A stretch of DNA of 64,000 bases from Thiosymbion sp942492625 (lineage in GTDB: Bacteria > Pseudomonadota > Gammaproteobacteria > Chromatiales > Chromatiaceae), in the NCBI GenBank assembly GCA_942492625.1, contig CALOFM010000022.1, forward strand, positions 62,001 through 126,000. Reading direction: 5' to 3'. Positions 1-9,357 of the stretch are shown here, piece after piece. Below the pieces are notes generated by a model. It ran no database searches, was not told the DNA's origin, and saw only the letters and a program-made list of their open reading frames with translations. Position 1 is the first letter of the stretch. Each line of letters opens with the position of its first letter. Made by a program: the position numbers and the translations under genes.

Positions 1-48
1 GCCGATTTCCTGAACGCGCGCAGCCTGGAAGGGGAAAGGCTTGGCTGA
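1..48 (+). CDS. fmt: Methionyl-tRNA formyltransferase, C-terminal end only
   Basis: The first 48 bases read in frame as the last 15 residues of a protein ending FLNARSLEGERLG and a TGA stop. This is the usual C-terminus of Fmt, which formylates initiator Met-tRNA. The rest lies upstream of the window. The TTG start of rsmB overlaps this stop, which is the normal fmt-rsmB order in gammaproteobacteria. Only a short tail is visible, so the call leans on both the tail match and the neighbour. Confidence 0.75.
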   Translation, partial: ADFLNARSLEGERLG

Positions 49-1393
49 GCCACGCCGCGCCGACCCGGTCATAACGGCACCCACCGGGGCCGCGGCGCGG
101 GCGGCTGCGGCCTGCGCCATTCACGCCGTCCTCGATCAGGGCCGATCCCTCACCGATGCCCTGCAGATGCTCTCCCCCACTGGACGACGAGCGCGACCGC
201 CCCTGGTGCACGAGATCGGCTACGGGGTACTGCGCACCCTGCCGCGCCAGGAGGCGCTGGCCAAGCTGCTCTTGCACAAACCCCTCAAGCGCGAGGACGC
301 CGACGTCCACGCCCTGATCCTGGTCGGCCTCTACCAGCTCACGGACACGCGCATTCCTCCCCACGCCGCAGTGGCGGCAACCGTGGAGGCGGCTCGGACC
401 ATTGGCAAAGGTTGGGGCGCATCGCTGCTCAACGCCGTGCTGCGCCGCTTCGAGCGCGAGCGCACCCGGCTGCTCGCGAGGGCAGAGAAAACTGCACATA
501 CACAGGGGCTGTTTCCGCGCTGGCTCTCGGAACGGATCCAGGCGGCTTGGCCCGAGCACTGGCGGAGATCGTCGAAGCCAGCAACGCCCGCGCGCCCATG
601 TGCCTGCGGGTTAACCCAACCAGGACCACGCGGGCCGAATACGCACAACGCCTCAGCGCAGCCGGTTTGACCGCCCGCCCGACCCGGCACACCACCCCGG
701 TCTGATCTTGGACCGGCCGGTACCCACCGCCCGCCTGCCGGGCTTCGCCGAGGGATTGGTCTCGGTCCAGGATGCCGGTGCCCAGCTTGCGGCGGAGCTC
801 CTCGACGCGAGGCCCGCTGAGCGGGTGCTCGACGCCTGCGCCGCCCCCGGCGGCAAGAGCGCGCACATACTGGAGCGGGCGAATAACGGGATCTGGAGCT
901 CACGGCCGTGGATGTAGATCGGCGAATCGGCTTGAGCGGCGTTCGGGAGAACCTGCGCCGGCTCGGGCTCACAGCCAGGATCGTCCGTGGCGACGCCACA
1001 AGCCCCGAGGGCGATTGGGCCAAGGAGGGTTACCAGCGCATCCTACTCGACGCACCCTGCTCCGCCACCGGGGTCATCCGGCGCCATCCGGACATCAAAT
1101 GGCTGCGCCGGGACAGCGATATCGACGCCTTGAGCCGATTACAGGCCGACATGCTGAATGCCCTGTGGAAGCTGCTGGTCCCGGGAGGCACTCTGCTCTA
1201 CGCCACCTGCTCGCTTTTGCCCGAGGAGAATGAGAAGCAAATTCAGGCATTTCTCAAGCGCCGAGGGGACGCACGCGCGCGCGCGCTCGACGTCTCCTGG
1301 GGGATGGCGCGCCCCTTCGGGCGCCAAATCCTACCCAAGGAGGGCGATGCCGACGGCTTCTACTACGCGGCCCTGGAAAAGATCGCCCCATGA
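41..1393 (+). pseudogene. rsmB: 16S rRNA (cytosine-967-C5)-methyltransferase RsmB, three frameshifts
   Basis: RsmB methylates C967 of 16S rRNA. The full family sequence is present, but in pieces across three frames. The N-terminal NusB-like part runs from a TTG at 41 to about 560. The next piece (LAEIVEASNARAPM onward) is in another frame to about 690. The SAM-binding piece with LDACAAPGGKSAHIL follows to about 887. The C-terminal catalytic part with LLDAPCSATGVIRRHPDIKW and the cysteine of YATCS runs to 1393. Each jump corresponds to one missing base, near 560, 690 and 887, the last two beside C or G runs. All catalytic motifs are intact when the frames are joined. The gene may therefore be functional with sequencing errors rather than truly dead. 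It overlaps the DUF4390 gene start by 4 bp. Confidence 0.9.
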
Positions 1394-1959
1394 AAACACT
1401 TGCTCGACCACTGGCACTCGCGCTGCCGCTACTTGCCTGCATTCTGATATGGGCAACGCAGGCGGTCGCCGAGTTCATCGTCGAAGAGGTCCGTACCCGA
1501 AACGACAGTGACATGCTGGTCATGGACGCGCGCATCGCCTACGGGTTCAGTGAAGATGCGCTCGAGGCCCTGGACAACGGCGTTCCCCTGACGCTGGAGC
1601 TTCACACCCAGCTGCGCAGCTCCGATGCCTGGGTGTGGGACGACAATCTCGTGGACCAACGCCTGCGCTACACCATCCAATACAAGCCCCTTTCCGAGCA
1701 ATACCAGGTTTCCCAGCTCCCCGGCGACGGCGGCAGGAGTTACGTAACAAGGGATGCGGCCATCTCCGCCCTGGGCGAGATCGAAGGGCTGCAGCTAATC
1801 TCGAACAAACGCTTGGCGGAGGAGGAGGGACCCTTCGAGATCCACATCCGAGCATCGCTGGATATCGAGGAGCTGCCCCTCCCGCTCAAGCCCATGGCCT
1901 ACCTCTATCCCTCCTGGAAGCTCTCCAGCGGTTGGACCAAATGGCCTCTGGAGCACTGA
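1390..1959 (+). CDS. DUF4390 domain protein with signal peptide
   Basis: This 189-residue protein has a clear N-terminal signal (KTLARPLALALPLLACILIW) with a likely cleavage after QAVA. The mature part resembles DUF4390 proteins, which commonly sit between rsmB and ntrY; their function is unknown. Features seen are an acidic beta-rich body and a conserved-looking end (KPMAYLYPSWKLSSGWTKW). The ATG overlaps the rsmB stop (ATGA), and the 3' end overlaps the kinase start by 19 bp. Translation is therefore probably coupled in an rsmB-DUF4390-ntrYX operon. A role with the downstream envelope sensor kinase is only inferred from this position. Confidence 0.75.
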   Translation: MKTLARPLALALPLLACILIWATQAVAEFIVEEVRTRNDSDMLVMDARIAYGFSEDALEALDNGVPLTLELHTQLRSSDAWVWDDNLVDQRLRYTIQYKPLSEQYQVSQLPGDGGRSYVTRDAAISALGEIEGLQLISNKRLAEEEGPFEIHIRASLDIEELPLPLKPMAYLYPSWKLSSGWTKWPLEH

Positions 1960-4133
1960 ACCGCCTGCGGCGCCCGGGAATGATCCCGGTCGCAGCCCTC
2001 CTCGTCGCGCTATTCGTTGCCCTGGACCTCATGAGCGATGCGGTCCAGAACTCCGAGGAGCTCAGCCGAGCCTTCGTGCCCCTGCTTTTCCTGGTCCTCC
2101 TGGGGCTGGCGATATTGGCGGTGATGGTCGTTGTCAACGTAGTCAAGCTCGTGCGCCGCTACCGCGCTCAGGCCGCCGGATCGCGCCTGACCGGGCGCAT
2201 CGTCATCCTCTTCGCCCTGATCTCCCTGCTTCCCGTCGGAGTGGTCTACTACTATTCGCTGGGCTTCCTGCTGCGCGGCATCGACAGCTGGTTCGACGTA
2301 GAGCTCGACCGCGCCATGGCGGACGCAATCGAGCTCAACCAGGCGTCCCTGGATCTCAATCAGCGGGTGCTGCTCAAGTACTCCGAGCAGCTGCTTGCGG
2401 GCATCGAGGACAGCTCCACGACAGCCCTGGCGCTGACTCTCGGTGAGCTCAGGCGCCAAGCCGGGGCGCGGGAGGTCACGATCTACGGGGCGGGCAGTCA
2501 GGTCATCGGCTATTCCAACGAAGATCCGACCCGGCTGGTCCCGAACCATCCAGACCACGAGATTGTGCAGCGGGTGCGCTCTGGCACCAACTACGTAGCG
2601 CTCGAGCCCGATGCGGACGGTGACCCGGTGGTGCGGGTGCTGGTCGGAGACCCGGATGGCCGCTTCCAGCAGCTGCAGGCCATCTTTCCCACCTCCGAGC
2701 ACATCAGCGAGCTGTCGCAACGCCTGGAGGACGCCTACAACCGTTATACTGAGCTCTCTTATCTGCGCGAGTCTCTGAAGCTCAGCTTCTCCGTCACACT
2801 GTCGCTGGTGTTGGTCTTCGGACTGATGGCTGCGCTCATCGCCGCCTTTCATACCGCGCGACGTCTCGTGTCACCGGTTGCGGACATCGCCCGCGGTACC
2901 CGCGCGGTAGCCGAGGGCGACTATGAGCAGCAGCTCCCTTTGCCCAGTCACGACGACGAGCTCGCATTCCTGGTGGCCTCCTTCAACGCCATGACCCGCC
3001 GCGTCGCGCAAGCCCGGGACGCCGCAGACCGCAGCCAACAGGCGGTAGAGGCCCAGCGCGCCTATCTGGAAACGGTGTTGGGCCGTCTGTCTTCCGGAGT
3101 GATAGCCATCGACCACGAGCAGGGATTGCGCACCGCAAACCCCGCCGCGCTGGATATACTTCACGTCGCGCCCGATGATGTGGAGGAGAAGTCCCTGGAG
3201 ACGCTCGCGCAGGCGCACCCGCGCATCTCGCGCTGGGTGGAGACGGTGCAGGGTCACCTGAAGGCGGACGAGGATTGGCGGGCGGAGATCACCCTGTTCA
3301 GCGGCGAGGGCCGGCAAGTGCTCCTGTGCCGCGGCAGCCCTTTGGTACGCCCGGACACCGAGGAGCACGGACACGTGGTGGTCTTCGACGACATCACGAC
3401 CCTGATCATGGCCCAGCGCGACGCCGCCTGGGGCGAGGTTGCACGGCGCCTGGCCCACGAGATCAAGAACCCGCTGACCCCCATCCAGCTCTCCGCCGAG
3501 CGCCTGCGCCACAAGTTGCTGGCCAAGCTTCCGGAGTCCGACGCTCGAATCGTCGACCGCGCGACCCATACCATCGTCGCACAGGTGGAGGCCATGAAGG
3601 CAATGGTCAACGACTTCTCCAGCTACGCCCGCACTCCTAAGATGGAAGCAGAGCCCCTGCGCCTAGACGCCCTGATTACAGAGGTCATGGACCTCTACCG
3701 CAGCGCGGGCGCGAACGGCGGCCTGGAACTGAGGCTGCAGGCACCGGACGCCCAAATCATGGGTGATCCGCTGCGGCTGCGCCAGGTCATACATAACCTG
3801 GTAAAAAACGCACAAGAAGCCATCAACGGAAGGCCCGACGGCCAAGTCTTGGTGGCAACGACCCAGGTTGCGGACACCGAGGAGCCGCACATCGACTTAA
3901 TGGTCCAGGACAACGGAGTCGGCTTCGACGAGGAGCTACTCGGCAGAATCTTTGATCCCTACGTCACCACCAAAGCAAAAGGGACAGGACTGGGCCTGGC
4001 TATCGTCAAGAAGATAATTGAGGAGCACGGCGGTATTATCTGGGCAGAGAACCTGGATGGGGGCGGCGCGAAGCTGGTCGCACGTTTCCCCATGTTTCGT
4101 GGGAAGGCGGCAGCGGAGCGAAAAGCAAGCTGA
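1941..4133 (+). CDS. NtrY-like membrane sensor histidine kinase
   Basis: A 730-residue sensor kinase. The start is set at the ATG at 1941, because the open frame extends upstream only inside the DUF4390 gene. Three hydrophobic segments lie at the N-terminus, followed by a periplasmic region and another membrane segment (LSFSVTLSLVLVFGLMAALI). Then come a HAMP domain (DIARGTRAVAEGDYEQQL), a PAS domain, a HisKA domain with the phospho-accepting histidine in RLAHEIKNPLTPIQLSAERL, and a HATPase with DNGVGFDEELLGRIFDPY and GTGLGLAIVKKI. This is the NtrY architecture. It is paired with the response regulator 130 bp downstream. The signal sensed is not evident. Proximity to trkAH may hint at ion or envelope homeostasis, but that is inference. 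Confidence 0.88.
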   Translation: MASGALNRLRRPGMIPVAALLVALFVALDLMSDAVQNSEELSRAFVPLLFLVLLGLAILAVMVVVNVVKLVRRYRAQAAGSRLTGRIVILFALISLLPVGVVYYYSLGFLLRGIDSWFDVELDRAMADAIELNQASLDLNQRVLLKYSEQLLAGIEDSSTTALALTLGELRRQAGAREVTIYGAGSQVIGYSNEDPTRLVPNHPDHEIVQRVRSGTNYVALEPDADGDPVVRVLVGDPDGRFQQLQAIFPTSEHISELSQRLEDAYNRYTELSYLRESLKLSFSVTLSLVLVFGLMAALIAAFHTARRLVSPVADIARGTRAVAEGDYEQQLPLPSHDDELAFLVASFNAMTRRVAQARDAADRSQQAVEAQRAYLETVLGRLSSGVIAIDHEQGLRTANPAALDILHVAPDDVEEKSLETLAQAHPRISRWVETVQGHLKADEDWRAEITLFSGEGRQVLLCRGSPLVRPDTEEHGHVVVFDDITTLIMAQRDAAWGEVARRLAHEIKNPLTPIQLSAERLRHKLLAKLPESDARIVDRATHTIVAQVEAMKAMVNDFSSYARTPKMEAEPLRLDALITEVMDLYRSAGANGGLELRLQAPDAQIMGDPLRLRQVIHNLVKNAQEAINGRPDGQVLVATTQVADTEEPHIDLMVQDNGVGFDEELLGRIFDPYVTTKAKGTGLGLAIVKKIIEEHGGIIWAENLDGGGAKLVARFPMFRGKAAAERKAS

Positions 4134-4262
4134 TGCAATGCTGGCACCAAGCCTTCGCCCCTTCCCGAACCTTACTTTTTTTCCGAGCGCTACCCGGACG
4201 TCCGCTTCGAGAACCGCTACTTTCGCGCCCTTGGCGCCCGATTGATTTAGGACTGTAACAGC

Positions 4263-5630
4263 ATGAGCTCAACTCACATCTTGGTAGTGGATGACGAACC
4301 TGATATCCGGACCCTGGTTCAGGAGATCCTGGAGGACGAAGGCTTCGCCGTGACGGCTGCCGAGAACGGAGAGACAGCCCGCCACGCCCTGCGCGACCGC
4401 CGGCCCGATCTCATGCTGCTCGACATATGGATGCCGGATCTGGACGGCATCAGCCTGCTCAAGGAGTGGGCGGAGGACGAGGGCCTTCCCTGTCCCGTGA
4501 TCATGATGTCCGGCCACGGTACGGTGGAGACCGCGGTGGAGGCCACTCGGCTCGGCGCATACGACTTTCTTGAGAAGCCCCTCTCCCTGGCCAAGCTCCT
4601 GCTGACGGTGGATCGAGCCCTGGAGGCGGACAAGCTGCAAAAAGAGTACGTCGGCCTCAAGCGCCGCACCGCCATCGTTCACGAGCCCCTCGGCCACAGC
4701 GCTGCCATTCAAAGGCTGCGCGAGCAGGTCAAGCGCATCGCTCAGCACGATACCTGGGTGCTGATCACCGGCGAGGCAGGCAGCGGGCGCGAGACCTTCG
4801 CCCGCTATCTCCACTCCCAAAGCGCGCGCAAGGACCGGCCCTTCGTGGACCTAGGGGTCTCCGCTATTGCGCGAAACAACGCGGCTCGCGAGCTGTTCGG
4901 CAGCGAGGATGAGGGGCACATACACTACGGCAGCCTGGAGCAAGCCGCCGGGGGCACCTTGCTGCTCGAAGAGGTGGCCGACATGGACCTGGAGATCCAA
5001 AGCCAGCTCCTGGGCGCCCTGGACACGGGCTCCTTCCTGCGCGTGGGTGGCTCGGAGCCGGTGCAAATCGACGTGCGCATCATCGCCGCCACCCAGCGCA
5101 ACCTGGAAGAGGAAGTACGCGCCGAGCGCTTCCGCGAGGATCTGTTCTATCATCTGAACGTGGTGCCTCTTCACGTCCCACCTCTGCGCGAGCACAACGA
5201 GGACATTCCGGAGCTGCTCAGGTACTACGTGGACTACTTCGCCACCCACGAGAAGCTGCCTTACCGGCGTTTCAGCGTCGGGTCTCAGAATTACATGCGC
5301 AACTACAGTTGGCCGGGCAATGTGCGCGAGCTTAAGAACCTGGTGCAGCGTGTGCTCATCCTGGGCGCAGGGGACGAGATCACCCAGGACGAGGTGGAGA
5401 CGGCCCTGGGCGCGGCCCCCGCCGTACCCACCCAATCGCTTGAGGGGATGGTCTCCTTCGATCAACCTTTGCGGCAGGCCCGCGAGCAATTCGAGAAGGC
5501 CTATCTGGAATACCAGCTGGAAAAGCACGGCGGCAACGTCAGCAAGATGGCGAAGGAAGCGGGCATGGAGCGCACGCACCTGTACCGGAAGCTGCGCTCG
5601 CTGGGGATTGAGATAAAGGAGAGGCGATAA
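4263..5630 (+). CDS. NtrX-like response regulator lacking the sigma54 contact loop
   Basis: This 455-residue protein has a receiver domain (VVDDEPDIRTL, phospho-acceptor in MLLDIWMPDLDG), an AAA+ domain and a Fis-type HTH (NVSKMAKEAGMERTHLYRKL). It is the cognate partner of the NtrY-like kinase upstream. The AAA+ domain is degenerate. Walker A reads GEAGSGRE, with Arg where Lys is expected. The GAFTGA loop that contacts sigma54 is absent: ELFGSEDEG runs directly to YGSLEQAAGGT. Walker B reads LLLEEVADM instead of the usual LFLDEIG. The DNA-recognition end (SWPGNVRELKNLVQRV) is normal. It is therefore likely a DNA-binding regulator that does not work as a classical sigma54 ATPase. Absence of GAFTGA is already reported for some NtrX proteins. 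Confidence 0.88.
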   Translation: MSSTHILVVDDEPDIRTLVQEILEDEGFAVTAAENGETARHALRDRRPDLMLLDIWMPDLDGISLLKEWAEDEGLPCPVIMMSGHGTVETAVEATRLGAYDFLEKPLSLAKLLLTVDRALEADKLQKEYVGLKRRTAIVHEPLGHSAAIQRLREQVKRIAQHDTWVLITGEAGSGRETFARYLHSQSARKDRPFVDLGVSAIARNNAARELFGSEDEGHIHYGSLEQAAGGTLLLEEVADMDLEIQSQLLGALDTGSFLRVGGSEPVQIDVRIIAATQRNLEEEVRAERFREDLFYHLNVVPLHVPPLREHNEDIPELLRYYVDYFATHEKLPYRRFSVGSQNYMRNYSWPGNVRELKNLVQRVLILGAGDEITQDEVETALGAAPAVPTQSLEGMVSFDQPLRQAREQFEKAYLEYQLEKHGGNVSKMAKEAGMERTHLYRKLRSLGIEIKERR

Positions 5631-5655
5631 CGGCTAATCGCTAAAAGCTAAGCCA

Positions 5656-7029
5656 ATGAAAATAATAATTCTCGGCGCCGGTCAGGTGGGAGCCTCCGTG
5701 GCCGCCAATCTGGTCAGCGAGGCCAACGACATCACGGTGGTCGATCAGAAGCGGAGCCTGCTTCGGGCGCTGCAGGACCGCTTCGACCTGCGCACGGTTC
5801 GGGGCCACGGTGCCCATCCGGACGTGCTTTTGCGCGCGGGCGCGGAGGATGCGGACATGATCGTCGCCGTCACCAACAGCGACGAGACAAACATGGTGGC
5901 GTGCCAAGTCGCCTCCACCCTCTTTCATACCCCCACCAAGATCGCTAGGGTCCGTTCCCAGGGCTTCCTCGATCATCCCAAGCTGTTCGGCGCCGAGGCA
6001 CTCCCAATCGATGTCCGCATCAGCCCGGAGCAGCTGGTGACAGAACACATCCTGCGCCTGATCGAGAATCCCGGCGCCCTGCAGGTGCAGGATTTCGCCA
6101 ACGGACGGGTGCGCCTGGTGGCGGTGAAGGCGTATTACGGCGGCCCCCTGGTCGGCCACGAGCTGCGCACCCTCTATGATCACATGCCGGACGTGGACAC
6201 GCGCGTAGCGGCGATTTACCGCCAGGACCGGGCGATACAGCCGGAAGGCAACACCGTGATCGAGGCGGACGACGAGGTCTTCTTCATCGCCGCGCCCAAG
6301 CACATACGCGCCGTGATGAGCGAGCTACGCCGTCTGGAGAAGCCCCACAAGCGCCTGATCGTCGCTGGCGGCGGCAACATCGGGATGCGGCTGGCCACGG
6401 CCCTGGAGCGCGACTACCGCGTTAAGGTCATCGAGCGCGAGCTGGACCGCTGCAAGCATATCGCGGAGGCGCTCGAGAAGACCATCGTCCTGCAGGGGGA
6501 CGCGGCGGACGAGGAGCTCTTGATCGAGGAGAACGTGGAGAACACGGACGTCTTCTGCGCAGTGACCAACGATGACGAGGCCAACATCCTCTCGGCCATG
6601 CTTGCCAAGCGGCTGGGGGCGCGCAAGGTGATGGCACTGATCAACCGCCCCGCCTACGTGGACCTGGTCCAGAGCGGCCCGATCGATGTTGCCATCTCGC
6701 CCCAGCAGGCCACCATCGGCACCTTGCTCAAGCACGTGCGCCGGGGGGACGTGGTGGAGGTTCACTCACTGCGGCGTGGCGCGGCCGAGGCGATCGAGGC
6801 CATCGCCCACGGCGACGAGAGCTCCAGCAAGGTCGTCGGCCGCTCCATCGAGCACATTGCCCTGCCCAAGGGAACCAATATCGGGGCCATCGTGCGCGGC
6901 GAGGACGTGATCATCGCCCACCACGACACCATCATCGAGTCCGAAGACCACGTGATCCTGTTCCTGCAGGACAAGCAGCAAGTACCGGTGGTGGAGAAGC
7001 TGTTTCAGGTGGGAGTAACCTTTTTGTGA
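5656..7029 (+). CDS. trkA: Trk potassium uptake protein TrkA
   Basis: A 457-residue cytoplasmic regulator of Trk K+ transport. It shows two Rossmann NAD-binding halves, the first beginning KIIILGAGQVGASVAANL and the second beginning RLIVAGGGNIGMRLATAL at about residue 230. Each half is followed by a TrkA-C-like domain, the last reading SSKVVGRSIEHIALPKGTNI. The length is normal for TrkA. It starts 26 bp after ntrX and is followed by trkH in the same direction. The ntrYX-trkAH arrangement is common in gammaproteobacteria, and the four genes probably form a transcription unit. Confidence 0.95.
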   Translation: MKIIILGAGQVGASVAANLVSEANDITVVDQKRSLLRALQDRFDLRTVRGHGAHPDVLLRAGAEDADMIVAVTNSDETNMVACQVASTLFHTPTKIARVRSQGFLDHPKLFGAEALPIDVRISPEQLVTEHILRLIENPGALQVQDFANGRVRLVAVKAYYGGPLVGHELRTLYDHMPDVDTRVAAIYRQDRAIQPEGNTVIEADDEVFFIAAPKHIRAVMSELRRLEKPHKRLIVAGGGNIGMRLATALERDYRVKVIERELDRCKHIAEALEKTIVLQGDAADEELLIEENVENTDVFCAVTNDDEANILSAMLAKRLGARKVMALINRPAYVDLVQSGPIDVAISPQQATIGTLLKHVRRGDVVEVHSLRRGAAEAIEAIAHGDESSSKVVGRSIEHIALPKGTNIGAIVRGEDVIIAHHDTIIESEDHVILFLQDKQQVPVVEKLFQVGVTFL

Positions 7030-7213
7030 GGGGAGAGGTTCGCGGAGCGTGGGCCGAGGCGAAGAATCGGTAGATGGGCAGAGCGCGACTTCTAAAGCGC
7101 ATAGACCGGTTCAGCTTAGCTCGAAAGCCGAATCCATGTCTCTGGTTATCTGAACATCTAATGAATTTCTGTCGGCGCTCCGACCTCTGTACCCGGCCCT
7201 CGAACCTCTCCTA

Positions 7214-8665
7214 ATGAAACCATTCGCGGTACAGAAGGTTCTGGGTCTGCTACTGACCCTGTTCAGCCTCAGCATGCTCCCACCGGTCCTTGTCTCCCTT
7301 CTGTACCAAGACGGCGCGGCCTTACCCTTCCTCAGCGCCTTCGCGCTCATCCTGACCGGCGGACTGCTCATCTGGCTGCCCGTGCACAGGCGCAGGGACG
7401 ATTTGCGGCTGCGCGACGGCTTCCTGGTGGTGGTTCTGTTCTGGACCGTGCTCGGACTTAGCGGCTCCCTGCCCTTCATCCTGGCCGCAAACCCCCATCT
7501 ATCCGTCACAGACGCGATTTTCGAGTCCATGTCGGGGCTCACCACCACCGGTGCCACGGTCATCATCGGCATCGACGAGCTGCCCCACTCCATCCTCTAT
7601 TACCGCCAGCAGCTCCAATGGCTGGGGGGAATGGGAATCATCGTTTTGGCCGTGGCGGTGCTGCCCATGCTCGGCATCGGCGGTATGCAGCTCTATAGAG
7701 CCGAGACGCCGGGGCCCATGAAGGACTCCAAGCTCACGCCCCGAATCACCGAAACCGCCAAGGCGCTCTGGTACATTTACCTGGGACTGACCGTCAGCTG
7801 CGCCACCGCCTATTGGATCGCCGGCATGTCCCTGTTCGACGCCGTCGGTCATGCCTTCTCAACCGTCGCCATCGGCGGCTTCTCCACCCACGACCAGAGC
7901 ATGGGCTACTTCGACAACAGGGCGATCGAGATGATCGCCGTGGTCTTCATGCTCGCCTCGGGCGTCAACTTCGCCCTGCATTACGTGGCCTGGAACCGAA
8001 AGCTGCCGGCCGTCTACTGGGGCGACAGCGAGTTCCGCTTCTACTTCGCCCTCATGATCGCCGCCACCTTGGTCGTGACTGTGGCGCTCTACTTCACGGA
8101 CACATACATCTTCTGGACGGACGCCTTCACTCAGGGCCTGTTCCAGGTCGTCTCCGTTGCCACCACCACCGGGTTCACCACCGCCGAATTCTATTTCTGG
8201 CCGCCATTCCTGGAGATCCTGCTGCTCTTCACCAGCTTCGTCGGCGGCTGCGCCGGCTCCACCGGCGGCGGCATCAAGGTGATCCGCTTCCTGCTGCTGA
8301 TCAAGCAAGGGTTGCGCGAGATCGGGCGGCTGATTCACCCCAGCGCCCAGATGCCGGTACGCATCGGAGGTAAGTCGGTGAACCACCGAGTGGTGGATGC
8401 GGTATGGGGCTTCTTTTCCCTTTACGTGGCCAGCTTCACCTTCATGTACCTAGCCCTTGCTGCAACCGGACTCGATTTGATGACCTCCTTCTCTGCCGTA
8501 GCCGCCTGCATCAACAACCTCGGGCCGGGCCTGGGCCGCGTGGGCGCAAGCTACGCCGGCCTGCACGATCCGGCCAAATGGATCCTCTGCTTTGCCATGC
8601 TGCTGGGGCGCCTTGAGATCTTTACGCTGCTGGTGCTGCTCACGCCCTCGTTCTGGCGGCGTTGA
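7214..8665 (+). CDS. trkH: Trk potassium uptake channel TrkH
   Basis: A 483-residue polytopic inner-membrane protein and the K+-translocating subunit partnered with TrkA. It has many hydrophobic segments. Selectivity-filter-like loops include SMSGLTTTGATV, AFSTVAIGGFST, VATTTGFTTAEF and AACINNLGPGLG, the four repeated P-loops expected of TrkH/KtrB. It also shows the conserved stretch FVGGCAGSTGGGIKVIR. Its C-terminus (LGRLEIFTLLVLLTPSFWRR) is typical. A 184-bp spacer separates it from trkA, with no recognisable gene or strong terminator. Confidence 0.95.
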   Translation: MKPFAVQKVLGLLLTLFSLSMLPPVLVSLLYQDGAALPFLSAFALILTGGLLIWLPVHRRRDDLRLRDGFLVVVLFWTVLGLSGSLPFILAANPHLSVTDAIFESMSGLTTTGATVIIGIDELPHSILYYRQQLQWLGGMGIIVLAVAVLPMLGIGGMQLYRAETPGPMKDSKLTPRITETAKALWYIYLGLTVSCATAYWIAGMSLFDAVGHAFSTVAIGGFSTHDQSMGYFDNRAIEMIAVVFMLASGVNFALHYVAWNRKLPAVYWGDSEFRFYFALMIAATLVVTVALYFTDTYIFWTDAFTQGLFQVVSVATTTGFTTAEFYFWPPFLEILLLFTSFVGGCAGSTGGGIKVIRFLLLIKQGLREIGRLIHPSAQMPVRIGGKSVNHRVVDAVWGFFSLYVASFTFMYLALAATGLDLMTSFSAVAACINNLGPGLGRVGASYAGLHDPAKWILCFAMLLGRLEIFTLLVLLTPSFWRR

Positions 8666-8756
8666 GAAGAATCAATCGGGGACACAAGCTCCGGGACTGT
8701 GCAAGTGTTCGCAGAGCCCCGGTTTTCTACCATCGCGATGGGCGCCCGGGGGGAGC

Positions 8757-8773
8757 GCCGGCATCTTGCCGGC
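8757..8773. repeat. Short REP-like hairpin downstream of trkH
   Basis: A GCCGGC-ATCTT-GCCGGC inverted repeat sits in the 250-bp gap between trkH and the TPR gene. The surrounding string (GAGCGCCGGCATCTTGCCGG) resembles dispersed palindromic elements of GC-rich proteobacteria. It could form a small stem-loop but lacks a T run. It is more likely a repeat element than a terminator. Confidence 0.35.
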
Positions 8774-8915
8774 TGCGGCGCGAAGTACTATCGACAAACC
8801 CCGGGACGAACGGTGAAATATGGGCAGATGAGCTACGCTTTGTTTCTCGCAGACCACCCTCATGTTTCAGGTCGCAGGTCGGCAACCCCTGTGCCGACGT
8901 CCGAGAGCTTTTATC

Positions 8916-9251
8916 ATGGGCATGATCGAAAACTTCGAGGCCATGCTGACTCGCGGTCAGGACTCGGCCCTGCTACGCTACGGCCTGGGCAATGAATATC
9001 TCAAGGCGGGACAAAACGAGCAGGCCACCCTGCACCTAGCCGAAGCGGTTCGGCAAGATCCGGGCTACTCCGCGGCCTGGAAGCTCTTCGGCAAGGCCCT
9101 TACCGCGACGGGCCAGTACGAAGAGGCGGTGGCGGCCTTCGACAAGGGCATCGAGACAGCAGAGGCGAAGGGAGACATACAGGCAGCTAAGGAGATGCGC
9201 GTCTTTCGCAAGCGGGCGGAGAAGGCGGTACCGGGGTCGAGCACAGAATGA
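8916..9251 (+). CDS. Small tetratricopeptide-repeat protein
   Basis: A 111-residue soluble protein with about two TPR units. The first contains LRYGLGNEYLKAGQNEQATLHLAEAV and the second AWKLFGKALTATGQYEEAVAAFDKGIE, each with the alternating small and aromatic residues of TPR helices. The start is the ATG at 8916 or at 8922, since the open frame upstream has no TPR-like sequence. Proteins like this act as protein-protein adaptors, and nothing nearby identifies its partner. It stands alone on the plus strand, converging with the minus-strand receiver gene. Confidence 0.7.
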   Translation: MGMIENFEAMLTRGQDSALLRYGLGNEYLKAGQNEQATLHLAEAVRQDPGYSAAWKLFGKALTATGQYEEAVAAFDKGIETAEAKGDIQAAKEMRVFRKRAEKAVPGSSTE

Positions 9252-9357
9252 CAGCAGAAATACTGCGCGAAATCCTGCTCTGGTGCCTCTGCTCGCTTTG
9301 CACCTGGCTGGTTGCGCGCCCCGCAAATCTGCAGTCCCGTATGGCGTAGATCGGGGT

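Noticed and set aside
2010..2852. 280-codon minus-strand open frame inside the NtrY-like gene
   Set aside because: It is fully antisense to a recognisable kinase and has no family signature or ribosome site. High GC content creates long antisense frames.
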